The notes: generated from the letters alone by a model not told the origin. A stretch of 64,000 bases of DNA from Prostheceraeus crozeri (GCA_907163375.1 CAJQUW010000879.1:1-64000), one strand, 5' to 3'; positions 33,379 to 43,286 are shown, counted from the stretch's first letter. Made by a program: numbers and translations.

Positions 33379-35040
33379 ATGGAGTTTACGAAAATCGAAG
33401 AGTATCGCGTCTGTGCTGAGAAGGAGAGGAAGACGATTAAGCAATGTAAGTTTTTTGTGCAATGGGGCAAGGATGAGGTGCAGGTTGTGCTAATAAAACT
33501 CTTTAACTAACACCATTAGGTTTGCATGTGTGCGTTGAACGTAAGAATTAATTTTCATAAACCTCTAAATAACATCAAGAGGGTAGGAATCATGTCCTTA
33601 TTAATTTTCAATGAAAATCAAGACCCCTAACCTCTCCCTACTCCATGATTTTCAAAACCGAAACTGACATTTCGAAAAATGCATTGTGATGTGTTTAGGT
33701 GAAATCTCTCACCACCCTCTTTTCTTCCGTTTCAGTGCAAGAACCGTTCGTCAATGGGGAGTCCGTCCCTGTAGAAGCAATCGGACAAGCCTACGAGCGA
33801 CTTGGAATGTGTAAGTATCTTGATGGATTACTGCTGTCATGTTTTAGCACTTCTGTATCCGTATAGCTCATTCTCTATCATTGTTGTCTCCGCAACCCCT
33901 AATCTCATCTCTTTTTCCTCTCTACAGATTTGGCAAGGCAGGAGAAGTGGGAGGAAGCCGCGAGGAATTTCCGGCCCTACCTTCCCACTCCACCACCACT
34001 GCCAACCAAACAACTCCCTACCATCCATCGACCTCGGCCATTGCCCCACCTCCACCGCCGCCAGCACCGGTACCTGCGCCAGTCCCTGCTCCTCGTCGCC
34101 ACATCCCTCCGACGACAAAGCCAAGGACCCTTCCGCCTTCGGTCCGTATCCCACTCCTGGCTCCTCCGCGTCCATCCTTGCTGCCGGAGTTACAGTCTTT
34201 AGATGGTAAGCAATCGTGATTGGGAAATAGGGGGATGGGGACTTCAAACTTGAAATGATGATCATGTTACTAATCTCTTTTCTCTTTTTCTCAACAGATT
34301 TGGCGGCCTACCTCCTGGACGGCGACGTTCCCTCCCGTCCCATCATCATCCCTGCATTACCACCGCCACCTGCAGCGGCTGACCTCCCTCTCCTCTCCGT
34401 CAAGTCGGTTGAGAGATTGTTGGAGCAGGAGGAGTTGGAGATAGTCGGAGAGGAGAGGGAGATTGAAGTCGAAGAGAAGGAGGACTTTCGATGCCAGTGG
34501 TGTGACAGGGTCTTCGCCTCAGCCTACAATGTGAGACGTCACACCGCTGGCCATGCCTGCAGGGGAAGAAAGCGCCGACCGATCCCTCAACGGCCCAAGT
34601 GTGAAGGTTGTGGACGCACGTTCTACAACAGCACCAACTTGCGAGTCCACATCGAAGGCGGTTCCTGTGGCAGTGTGAGGCAACCACCGACAACAACAGG
34701 TAGGAAGCATCCTTCATCGCACGTCGGCTTTTCCTGTTCTTCGTGTCAGAAGACCTTTCCTACAGAGTTTGTTCTTTCTTCGCACACACTCTGTCACACT
34801 CATCTCACTGAGCTTTACACTGACAACAACGTCACTCTAAGGCTGAGCAAGTTTTCCCGTGAGAGGCTCGTTCGCGATTATGAGTTAGAAAGCTCTGAAG
34901 CTGTGCAAGACATTCATCCTTTCTTGATGAATAATATAGGCTTAATTCATCAAATGTTGGCGAGTTTAGATAGATTTTTACTTAAGGGCATGTTCTATCT
35001 CACTGCTCGTTTCAATAAGGTAGACAGTAGCAGGGAGAAG
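33379..35040 (+). pseudogene. N-terminal zinc-finger exons of the element B PolB gene
   Basis: I infer coding exons at 33379-33445, 33736-33810, 33928-34205 and from 34298, each with GTAAG donors and CAG acceptors. Exon 3 encodes a Pro-rich segment, but the frame that agrees with exon 2 stops at 34202, while the frame that joins exon 4 begins elsewhere, so exon 3 seems to hold an indel. Exon 4 has three C2H2 fingers (CQWCDRVF, CEGCGRTF, CSSCQKTF) and the conserved LVRDYELESSE block. A frame change near 35038 breaks it from the PolB part. Compared with element A the N terminus is longer and Pro-rich. Confidence 0.65.
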
Positions 35041-38000
35041 TAGAGTCCACTGTGACCATTAGGATAGCCTCCTGTGCTGCTGATCTAATAGGTGATGTAA
35101 TCGAGTGGATAGAGAGACATGCGATCTATCTCGTCAGCAACTTAAATAAATTCAATGAAAGAAACAGCGGTCTGGTCTTTGATGGGATAGAGAAAGTAGA
35201 CATCAAAATAAATCTTTTAGAAAATTTACAAGGGAGTGGTTGTTTCACCCTCCCCAAAGCACCGGCTGACAAAAAGGCTGTCGTCAATGTAGAATGTCAG
35301 TCCCAGTGTTTCAAGTATGCCGTCCTCTCCATTCTTCACTATAATGATATAGGTTTGCATCGTCAAAGAGTCACCAAGTATTGTGAATGGGAGGATAAGC
35401 TTAAGTTTGACGGGTTAGATGTCAACACATTAGATTTCAAAGGCATCGCCCAATTTGAAAAACTCAACAATATTAAGATCGTCGTCCATCTCTGGGAAAA
35501 AGGTCTGAAGGGCGTTAGGTATAATAATAGCCAAAGTAACTTCGACCGGGTTGTCAATCTCCTCCTAGTCTATAGCGACAACCACCCAGAATGGCATTAT
35601 TGTGGCATTCCCAAAATTTCTAGATTGCATGTCCACCAACAAAGTTGTGATAACAAACATTATTACTGTGATCGCTGCAAACGGCGCTTTAGGTCAAAAC
35701 CATATTTTGAAGAGCATTACGAGTGGTGCTCTCGGGGTTAATTTCAAATGGAAGTCATGCCCAAAGATAAATTTTATAGGTATGAGGAAAACGGCAATGA
35801 GCTCAGTCCCATATGTATCATCTATGCGGACATTGAATGTTATATTGAACAAGAAGATCTAAGTCATGAGCCAGCAGCCATTGCCTGCTATGAAGTTTGG
35901 CATCCATATTATAGGAACCAAAATAAGATGCATGTGTGGCAAGGCGAGGAGTACGTTGAAAACTTCCTCAACTTTTTAGATAGGAAAGTCCATTTTCATC
36001 AACGCTATGAAACGGAGCTGACTAGGAAACTCATGTGCTTCACAGAAGCCGATAAAATCAAGTTTGATAGGACCACGGAATGTCCCCGCTGCTGTTCATC
36101 CTTTGATGATCAGCAACATAAGAAAGTGAGGGACCATTGCCGTCTCAGTGGCAAATTTAGGTCTGCCTTATGCAGTAAATGCAATATGAAACTTAGGCTC
36201 AAAAGGCGAACGCTCCCCGTCATCTTCCATAACTTTAAATGTTATGATGCTCACATCATCATTCGCCATGGATTCGGTAAAATGAAATCCTGGTCATCCA
36301 AAGTGATTGCACAAAGTAAGGAAAAATTTATGTGCATCACTGCTAAAGTCCAAGTAGATAAGACGAAGGAGGGGAAGCCTGTCTTCTACGACATAAAGTT
36401 TCTAAACAGTTTTCAATTTATGTCTTCTTCCTTAGCCGCGTTGACTAATAATTTAGAAACACTTCCCCTCACTCAAGATTTAAATAAAGACTATCCCAAC
36501 ATAAGTGACAGTCTGATACGACGGAAAGGGGTGTTTCCATATAGTTATTTAGTTCAATTGATACATTGAAAGAAACATCCCTTCCATCCATCGATAAATT
36601 TAAAAGTGATTTGACGGGTGAGGACTGTTCGCTGGATGATTATAGGCATGCAGAGCCAACATAGTCAGAATTTAGGTGTCGCACGTTTGATGACTACATG
36701 CTTGCCTACCTAAAATTAGACGTCTATCTGTTGGCTGACGTGTTTGAGACTTTTAGGAAAGTCACATTAGAACAGGACGCCTTAGACCCCGTCCATTTGT
36801 CCTATCAGTCAGCCTTCAAGATGACGAAAGAGAGCATTCATTTACTGCAAGATGCAGAAATGTACACGTTATTTGAACGTGGTATTAGGGGTGGCTTAAC
36901 ATTTGTCAACAAACATGTTGTCAACAGCACCCAAGACATAGGACCGACCACGCATTTAATGTACATTGACCAAAATAATTTGTATGGGAGCGCACTCTCC
37001 AAGCCTTTGCCACAGTCTGAATTCCAATGGGTAGAGCCCCATGACATTGAGCACTTCTCCAATCCAGCACACATCATGGCACGGGGAGATGAGGCCGACA
37101 TAGGTTATTTACTTGAAGTCGACCTCATCTATCCAGACTGTATTAAGAATAGAACCGTTGATTTTCCTCTCGCACCCGAATCTGGCATAGTCAGTCCAGA
37201 TATGTTCTCTTCCTTTATGGAAGTACACAATAAGAAATATGAGGCAGAAAATGACTTAAATCATAAACCCACTAGGAAGTTGTTGCTCACCCAATTGAGC
37301 AAGCAGCATTACATCGTGCACTATTCCATCCTCAAATTCTATCTAGGTATGGGGATGCAACTTGACAAAGTCCATCGCGCTATCCAGCTTAGGCAGAAGC
37401 CCTTTCTAAAACCGTATATAGAATTTAATAGCAAGAAACGGGCTGAATCCAAGAATCCTTTCGAAAAGGACTTCTTTAAATTTAAGAATAATGCCCTCTT
37501 TTGTAAAACCATGGAGGATGCAAGAAAGCGCATGGACTATCGCATCGTGACTGATCCGGAAACGAGTATCAAGTTATGTCGCTCGCCGTTGTTTTGCTAC
37601 CATGATGTCATTTCCGAAGACATCACTGGTTTTAAGATGTTAAAATCTGAAGTAGAACTTTGCAAGCCCATTTATGTCGGTCAAGCTGTCTTGGATCACT
37701 CCAAGTTAGAAATGTAAAAGTTATTTTACCACACTTTTAAAACGTGTCCATTGATCCAACATGTGGAATTAGTAGGAGGCGATACAGACAGCTTCTACCT
37801 AGCTTGACAACAACGAGCCAAGTCAAGCAGGAAGATATTTTAAAATATTTAGCATCCAAGTTTGATAGTTCCAACTATCCCACTGACCATCCGCTTTACT
37901 CTACCTCAAATAAAGCGAAGCTTGGCTGCTTCGAGGATGAGTGTGCCGGCAAACAGATAGAGGAGATGATCTTGCTTCGTCCCAAGATGTACTCCATGAA

Positions 38001-38310
38001 GCTAAAATCCTCAGAGCTTTCTATAAAACGGGCGAAAGGCATCTCGAAGTCAATCGTTAGAAAAATGACACATAGGGACTATCAAGATGCCTTAGATTCT
38101 CTTAAAATTAAAAAAGTAGAAATGACCATTTTAAAATCACAGTCACATCACGTCAGAACAACGACGTTTAGGAAACAAGGTCTCTCAGCTTGGGAAGACA
38201 AGCGATGCTGGATGAGTCCTAACCACTCATTACCATACGGCCATCCAGACACTCATCTACCTCAACCCAAGAGACAGAAACTTTCTCCTCCTCCGTCCGG
38301 CGATGTCTGA
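35041..38310 (+). pseudogene. Family B DNA polymerase, element B, broken
   Basis: Similarity to the element A polymerase is continuous to the shared SGDV C terminus, but the frame is broken at about 35038 (shift), 35740 (TAA), 36548 (shift), 36660 (TAG), 37715 (TAA) and 37803 (shift). ExoI YADIECYI, ExoII FHNFKCYD, ExoIII YLKLD, motif A DQNNLYG and motif C DTDS are still readable. The HNH-like insertion has lost its DHDH (now DHCR), and motif B has Cys for Gly (ALFCKT). These changes at conserved positions suggest real decay and not only sequencing error. The copy cannot make a working polymerase. Confidence 0.88.
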
Positions 38311-39324
38311 TGATGAATGCTTCCTCTCTGTTGTGGTTGATGTTTTGCTTTTTCGCTCCATGGCGTTTTCTATGGGGGTGTTGTGAGTGAGTGCCTTGTA
38401 ATATGCGTCCAACTCCTGATCACTTCATATCATGACTTACATATCAACTGGTTTTTCCTGACTTTATTTTCTCCCTGCACATGAGTGACTTTGTTTTCTC
38501 CGGTGATGTGAGATTTAAAATTTTGTTTTCTGCTACCATCAGTATTAACTGCATGTGGCTGTGATGAAAATCGGTTGTGTTGATGAATAACATATCATGT
38601 ATATACTGTGTTGTTTCCTTTTGACATAAAGATGGGATTCTCACTCATTAGACAGAAGTAAAAGATTTAATCATTTTGTAAGATAGGTAGGGTTAGAAAT
38701 AAAGTTGTTCATTGTAAGTTAGAATTAAAGTTATTACCATGCCGCTGTTTGTAAGATAGGTGAAATATAAATGAAGTCAGAATCACTTCACTGCTTGTGA
38801 AGTTAGAAATAAAGTTGACATTTGTAAAGTTAGAAATAAAGTTATCAGCATGTCGCTGTTTGTAAGATAGGTGAAATGTAAATGAAGTCATAAGTATTTC
38901 ACTGTTTGCAAGATAGGTAAAGTATTAAATAAAGTCAAAAACATGTTAGAGTTTGTAAGTTGACATTCTCATCAACGAATGTAACATCATGACAATTTCT
39001 TCGGCTTAGGAAACATCAACCACTTTGCTGACTCATGTCTATAAATAGCTCTGACTCATGAGGTGGTAAGGCGACAGTCATACGAATCCAATCAGTCTTG
39101 TTCAACCTTTTTACCGACACGTGTGTGGGTGCGTCATTCAACATCGATGGCGCCTCACGTCAGACAGCGTGACCTTTTCACCAACAAGTGTGTGTGGGCA
39201 TCATTTCATGTCTATAAATAGCGCTGACTCATCATAAAGTGATGAACCTTGTTGATGACCTTTTCACCGACACGTGTGTGGGTGATAGTTCATTGCGATG
39301 ACTCATTCAAAACGCATCATGTGA
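38311..39324. repeat. Intergenic repeats with poly(A) signals, TATA boxes and AP-1 sites
   Basis: After the PolB end, 38660-38960 holds repeated GAAATAAAGTT and GTAAGATAGGT units with several AATAAA signals. From 39020 to 39300, units with CACGTGTGTGGGTG-type sequence occur three times. There are two TATAAATAG boxes (39041, 39214) and TGACTCA sites at 39029, 39052, 39225 and 39299. No gene is seen. The block looks like a tail-to-tail 3' end region plus an enhancer-like repeat. Confidence 0.55.
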
Positions 39325-39864
39325 TTAACACGACTCTATTAACTGTGACTCATACAGATAACGCATTAGAGATTTAACAATGTCAGCTACTTTACTGATA
39401 TCACGTAAACCAGTCATGATACAATGTCCGTTGTGAAACACTGCAATATGTACGGGATGCCACTTCCGAATCAAAGCAGCAGGAAAGAGTTCAGTTTCAT
39501 AAAATATACAATGATTACTGGTTTTAATGTTGGCTAGATTCACTAACATCTTCAATTGAACAGATACTACTATATTCTTCAATGTCAGGGGACTGAGGCG
39601 TAGATGAGGCATGAGTGTTCGCATTTTCTTGACGACGTCGTAACACATGGACTGCATCACGAAATGAGAAAGGTTTCCTAGGACTTGGATTTTGCCACAG
39701 CGAAAGATTTGAAGATTTCGACAGTTGCTCATGCGAATGACCAACATTTGCGGACGACCGCGATGATAGACTGAATCGGGAAGATGGGTATGCAACTGTT
39801 CTAAATCGATGTCTCTTCCGAGATTCATTTCGCGCATGGCGTTGATGATGCGGATGGGGAGCAT
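39325..39864 (-). CDS. TATA-binding-protein homologue (TBP-like)
   Basis: An intact 179-residue frame covers the whole two-repeat TBP core. Repeat 1 (about 5-90) has MNLGRDIDLEQL, then VYHRGRPQMLVIRM and IFRCGKIQVLG, matching the TBP pattern NLGxxLDL...xRFAAVIMRI...IFxSGKxVxTG. Repeat 2 (about 92-172) has LKNIVVSV, YETELFPAALIR and VFHNGHCIMTG, matching IQNxV..., YEPELFPGLIYR and IFxSGKxVLTG. The ELFP motif that places the DNA-intercalating Phe is kept. There is no N-terminal extension. A TATAAAA box lies 37 bp upstream. TBPs bend TATA DNA and seed transcription complexes; here a role on the element's own TATA promoters is inferred. Confidence 0.88.
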   Translation of the reverse strand: MLPIRIINAMREMNLGRDIDLEQLHTHLPDSVYHRGRPQMLVIRMSNCRNLQIFRCGKIQVLGNLSHFVMQSMCYDVVKKMRTLMPHLRLSPLTLKNIVVSVQLKMLVNLANIKTSNHCIFYETELFPAALIRKWHPVHIAVFHNGHCIMTGLRDISKVADIVKSLMRYLYESQLIESC

Positions 39865-39900
39865 GACTCACAAATGACATGAGGGTTGAGTGAACTTCCC

Positions 39901-39907
39901 TTTTATA
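39901..39907 (-). promoter_or_regulatory. TATA box of the TBP-like gene
   Basis: TATAAAA in AGTATAAAAGGG on the minus strand, 37 bp upstream of the ATG at 39864. A TGACTCA overlaps the start codon (39864-39870). Confidence 0.7.
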
Positions 39908-39913
39908 CTTTTC

Positions 39914-40153
39914 TCATGAGGGTTTTGGAATCACGATGTAGCAGTGATCATTATGTAGAATCATCTCTTGAATGCGAATAAATACAATGCCGTCTCCTAC
40001 GTTAATGACACGGCAAGAGTGGGATAGGATAGCGCGATGTAACCTTCGTAGATGAAAGCGTTCTAGAGTTATCTGAAGTTGACGCTTCGTATCATGAAAT
40101 GTAACATACTGATTTTTCCATGATACATGGAGCCATGCTGATGATTTCCACAT
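39914..40153 (-). CDS. Small unknown protein, element B
   Basis: A 79-codon frame starts MWKSSAWLHVSWKN, with a basic middle (FHLRRLHRAILSHSCRV) and a hydrophobic C terminus. A TTCTTCACTCAG acceptor lies 9 bp before the ATG, so it may be the last exon of a spliced gene. It lies between the TBP-like gene and family Y copy 1. No family is recognised. Confidence 0.4.
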   Translation of the reverse strand: MWKSSAWLHVSWKNQYVTFHDTKRQLQITLERFHLRRLHRAILSHSCRVINVGDGIVFIRIQEMILHNDHCYIVIPKPS

Positions 40154-40224
40154 GATTAAAACCTGAGTGAAGAAGGGTATGCCTAAGAAAGAAGGAGAGA
40201 GTCATGTTCATGTGTGGCATGGTG

Positions 40225-40285
40225 AGTGTACATTTTCTTTCTTGATACGGTGGCCGTTAGGCCGTGGTCTCATAAAGACCGATGG
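40225..40285 (-). terminator. Histone-like 3' end of family Y copy 1, with exact CAAGAAAGA
   Basis: On the minus strand, about 30 nt after the Y1 stop, comes the same GAGAACGCACCATCGG lead-in as in element A. Next are a GGTCTTTATGAGACC hairpin, a shorter GGCC-TAAC-GGCC hairpin with ACC, then CAAGAAAGA. Hairpin plus ACC plus CAAGAAAGA is the classic sea-urchin histone mRNA 3' arrangement (established knowledge). Two hairpins in a row is unusual. Confidence 0.65.
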
Positions 40286-40312
40286 TGCGTTCTCAGTGTG
40301 TGGAGAGTGTTA

Positions 40313-40862
40313 CTATAGTTGATCATCATCAACATGGACATCATTTTTAAAGGTTATGGAGACAAGATAGGGATTCAACGTAAACAACCTTCCGTCCCTG
40401 CGCGGACCCTTTCCCAAAATGGGGAGTGGTTTGCAATTGAGTAAGTCGAATTCGCTGCCCTCCTTTTCATGGATGATGAGACAGTGTTTATCCATATGCA
40501 CATACATGTATCGTCTTTCCATGATGGGAACTTGTAGCCGCTTCACATTGTGTCGAACAATTTCTTTGGGAATGGTGAGATTTGCTTTCAGGAATGTTTC
40601 AAGAGTATTGAATTGTAACCGTGTCCAATAGTCTAACGGCACACACACACGGCCAGTCCATACTTTGTTAACATAACCTTTAGATAATCTATCCGATGAC
40701 TTTTTTTATGGTCACGGCTTCTCCATGATGAGTTGTCTTTTGATTGAAAGCATTTTTACCCGATGCTAAAGTAAGGGAGTTCAGTGTACCTAGTGCGAGA
40801 GCAGAGGAGTTGATGGCTTCGAGCAACTGCATGGTTAGCGCAAGGACGGAAATGATTGCCAT
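40313..40862 (-). pseudogene. Family Y copy 1, frame broken at a run of seven A
   Basis: Two minus-strand frames form one gene. The first starts MAIISVLALTMQLLEA (ATG at 40862) and stops at 40689. The second, one base out of frame, continues from an AAAAAAA run near 40707 and ends at 40313 (VCVPLDYWTRLQFNTLETFL ... GPRRDGRLFTLNPYLVSI). It aligns with family Y copy 2 (IPIDNWLRQQLDILEDF ... GPHQSDGNLISLNLRI). TATAAAA at 40878-40884 is only 16 bp before the first ATG, so translation may start at the next Met. The A7 run suggests either a slippage error or programmed frameshifting. Confidence 0.6.
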
Positions 40863-40877
40863 GAGCTCAGTCGTCCG

Positions 40878-40884
40878 TTTTATA
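40878..40884 (-). promoter_or_regulatory. TATA box of family Y copy 1
   Basis: TATAAAA in GCTTATAAAACGG on the minus strand. Confidence 0.6.
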
Positions 40885-41149
40885 AGCAGGCCTAGCTCCA
40901 ATCACATGCGTTTCCCTTTTCTCGTTTTCCCTGTCTTTGTTATGTGACAAAGAGTTATCGGACGTGAACTTTTGACTGCATGGGTAGAAACCTTCCCTCT
41001 TACAAAGTCGTTCTAGTCCTCACAAAGACTTGAGTGACACGCCCCTTTTCTCAAACAAAGACGCATTCATTTATTTAACAAAGCGTAATGACTCATGTTG
41101 CTCTATACACCATTACAAAATACACAGTGAAAAGAAATTTTTATTGCAT

Positions 41150-41596
41150 CTACACAATGTGTCGAGCATCAAACAAAGTCGTGGATGTAAACACACTCAG
41201 TTGAATCATGATATGTTTAACAACGTATGCATTTCCTTCCACCGTCTCTACTATTCTCTCCATAATTTTCTCCATATGACGACCATAAAATTGATCACTA
41301 AGAGTAATCCATTCTGTGCAATAAGATCCAAAACGAAGTGGTTTTTGCAAACCTTTCAACTCTACATAAGCAACGAGTCAACCCTTTACATCTTGAGGTT
41401 GTAAACTCTCCATCAATCTTTTGAAGAGAGGAAGGCTTTCAATGAGCACTACTTTCATATCATTCATCTTCATTTTAAATGTAAGTTTCCAATCTTGTAA
41501 AAATCCATCGAATCCTTGTTGATTAAGTGTCAAATGACACATGTGGTTACTTAAGGTACGATGCGCCATCATAAACGTTGTAACTATAGATTTCAC
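41150..41596 (-). pseudogene. Family X copy 2 (in-frame TGA)
   Basis: The frame from 41596 (AHRTLSNHMCHLTLNQQGF, FDGFLQDWKLTFK) runs to a TGA at about 41378, then stays in frame and matches family X to 41150 (LRFGSYCTEWITLSDQFYGR, HMEKIMERI). The stop replaces an Arg of copy 3 (DVKGRLVAE), consistent with CGA to TGA. An AATAAA follows downstream. The copy is disabled unless the stop is read through. Confidence 0.6.
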
Positions 41597-41742
41597 ATTG
41601 CTTCAATGACTTCCACGATGAATAAAACAGAAATAACAATCATGTTCCACTGTAAATGTATTCAATACGATACAAAATTTACAAGTACAGAATGCACTTC
41701 ATGAAATGATCATCATTCATTCACAAGGAGTAAAAACATGTT

Positions 41743-42306
41743 TCACATAGACCCATGCTGTTGACAATAATATAGATACAGTTCATAAACGTCATAGAGA
41801 CTACAATGCCAGCGTGAAGAGAGTTTTGCAATGTAGGTAGCTTTATTTCTAGTATTACAATGGGATGGTGGTCTGTACAGGTGATGCCTCTCACCGAAAC
41901 ATACAGCCATATCAAAAATCATTTCATCTCTGAACTTCTTTTGATCACAATGCATATGATAGTCTTGTCTTACACGATCTACCCAACATGGTAAATATAA
42001 ATTATCAATGTGCAACTGAAGTGTTGTTGCTTCTCGTTCAGAATCATTTCCTAATATTTTAACAATATGAAAACCTGACAGCCACCGTTTGAAATCACTT
42101 ATCAAATACGTTTCATTTACAAATCCAATATGAATCAAAATAGAAGGATCAAGTCCATGCACATGACGTCGTGACCATTCGTCTTTGTGTGGAGGACAGT
42201 AGGCAAATCTATGATATACACTAACAACAGTTTGATCACTTTCTCTCATTGCAATAGCACTCAATTCCTGCATGGGTGTTCCCTCACTGTCTATGAAGAT
42301 GACAAC
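41743..42306 (-). CDS. DEDDh-type exonuclease-like protein, element B
   Basis: An exon starts at 42306 after a GATATTGTAG acceptor and encodes VVIFIDSEGTPMQELSAIAM, about 187 residues in all. The motifs fit a DEDDh 3'-5' exonuclease: DSE (ExoI), HVHGLDPSIL and DFKRWL, then GND (ExoII region), and HCSLYD (the H-x4-D of ExoIII) near the C terminus. Conserved Cys/His residues between them (YHMHCDQKK, HHLYRPPSHC) resemble the zinc-bearing exonuclease-like fold of Maelstrom proteins. The upstream Cys/His segment (42329-42478) may be its first exon. It could act in replication or RNA/DNA processing. The assignment rests on motifs only. Confidence 0.5.
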   Translation of the reverse strand, partial: VVIFIDSEGTPMQELSAIAMRESDQTVVSVYHRFAYCPPHKDEWSRRHVHGLDPSILIHIGFVNETYLISDFKRWLSGFHIVKILGNDSEREATTLQLHIDNLYLPCWVDRVRQDYHMHCDQKKFRDEMIFDMAVCFGERHHLYRPPSHCNTRNKATYIAKLSSRWHCSLYDVYELYLYYCQQHGSM

Positions 42307-42328
42307 CTACAATATCAAAAAGACTTCA

Positions 42329-42478
42329 TTACAAAATAATACATTGAGCAGGAACTTTACAAGGATTTCTGTCCTTTACATAACAAAAGATACATACAAC
42401 ATGATTACAATGTTTTATTTGAACATAACGCGCAAGGCCGCGTTTTCCACATTCACTACATACTAACTGATTACAATA
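42329..42478 (-). CDS. RING-like Cys/His segment, probable exon
   Basis: The frame reads CNQLVCSECGKRG, then HCNHVVCIFC and NPCKVPAQC, a C-x2-C...H-x2-H-x2-C-x2-C type zinc site. It begins where family Y copy 2 ends in another frame, after a possible TAATCAG acceptor, and lies just upstream of the exonuclease exon. It may be an upstream exon of that gene or a frameshifted tail of Y copy 2. Its own start is not clear. Confidence 0.4.
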   Translation of the reverse strand, partial: YCNQLVCSECGKRGLARYVQIKHCNHVVCIFCYVKDRNPCKVPAQCIIL

Positions 42479-42479
42479 C

Positions 42480-43163
42480 TTAAGATTTCTCTTTGGTGGT
42501 AGCACAATCTTTCTTTGATGCGCGACGACGTTTAGGTTTGGTGACAGGTTCTTGACACTCTTTGACACAAGAATCAATGACTTTCTCAATGTGATCAAGT
42601 CCTGTTAACTCAGGATGATGATGAATTTGAGTAATGCGCAAATTGAGAGAAATCAAATTACCATCAGATTGATGAGGTCCCACATAAACAGCAGGCACCT
42701 CAATATGAAGGGAATAAAAGCTTGCACCTAGCGATGACAATTCTGTTTCAACTGACTGTTCAACTGTCACTCCTGAAGTGACTTTACAATACTTGCTTTG
42801 CAAAATATACCAGCGACTGCCGCGATACAATGGTTTATAATAAGAAGTTTTCTTTTCTGGCCACAACTGTAATAGTTCAGTAGGAATAAGAGCCTTTTGC
42901 CTCACAAAGTCTTCTAAAATGTCAAGCTGCTGACGCAACCAATTATCAATAGGGATACTCAGGTTTTGACCGCAACGATTTACTTGCGTATCCACTTTTG
43001 GTAAGTATATCGCCGGCGTTTGAAGATAGAGTCGAACACCGTTGTAGCGCAATTGCTGTTTGTAGGTGGGATAGCCGTGAATTACCTTTTCAATTTTCGG
43101 ATTCCACAGCTCGAGATGTTGAGGATTCAGTGATGCAGCAGTTGGAGTAGGATTCATGGCCAT
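42480..43163 (-). CDS. Family Y copy 2, intact
   Basis: The likely start is the ATG at 43163 (MAMNPTPTAASLNPQ), because a CTTTCGTTACAG acceptor lies 6 bp before it. The protein has about 227 residues. Its core has beta-strand-like segments (RLYLQTPAIYLPKVD, FYSLHIEVPAVYVGP, NLISLNLRITQIHHH) and a Lys/Arg-rich tail (KPKRRRASKKD). Family Y copy 1 is a divergent paralogue. The basic tail and beta-rich core would suit a small virion or DNA-binding protein, but this is a guess and no family is recognised. Confidence 0.6.
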   Translation of the reverse strand: MAMNPTPTAASLNPQHLELWNPKIEKVIHGYPTYKQQLRYNGVRLYLQTPAIYLPKVDTQVNRCGQNLSIPIDNWLRQQLDILEDFVRQKALIPTELLQLWPEKKTSYYKPLYRGSRWYILQSKYCKVTSGVTVEQSVETELSSLGASFYSLHIEVPAVYVGPHQSDGNLISLNLRITQIHHHPELTGLDHIEKVIDSCVKECQEPVTKPKRRRASKKDCATTKEKS

Positions 43164-43239
43164 CGCAGTCTGTAACGAAAGAATACCACTAAGTACATTC
43201 ATGATCATCAGAGAAAAGAAAATTGTTAGCTTAGCAGTG

Positions 43240-43262
43240 ACATATGAGGTGGCCCTTAAGAG
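43240..43262 (-). terminator. Degenerate histone-like 3' motif
   Basis: CTCTTAAGGGCCACC on the minus strand, about 30 nt after the stop at 43287, matches the 3' half of the element A hairpin and its ACC tail. The 5' stem half has decayed (GTTCCT), and no CAAGA follows. Confidence 0.4.
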
Positions 43263-43286
43263 GAACTTTTGGAGCGTTCACAGGAT

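Noticed and set aside
33837-34265. 142-codon minus-strand frame
   Set aside because: Antisense to the Pro-rich exon; Gly/Glu richness mirrors Pro codons.
35741-37717. Recoding of TAA/TAG stops in element B PolB
   Set aside because: Frameshifts and changes at conserved positions accompany the stops, and element A has none, so decay explains them better.
38311-39324. CRISPR-like array
   Set aside because: Units vary in length and sequence, spacers are not uniform, and the context is animal DNA; this is a simple regulatory and minisatellite-like repeat.
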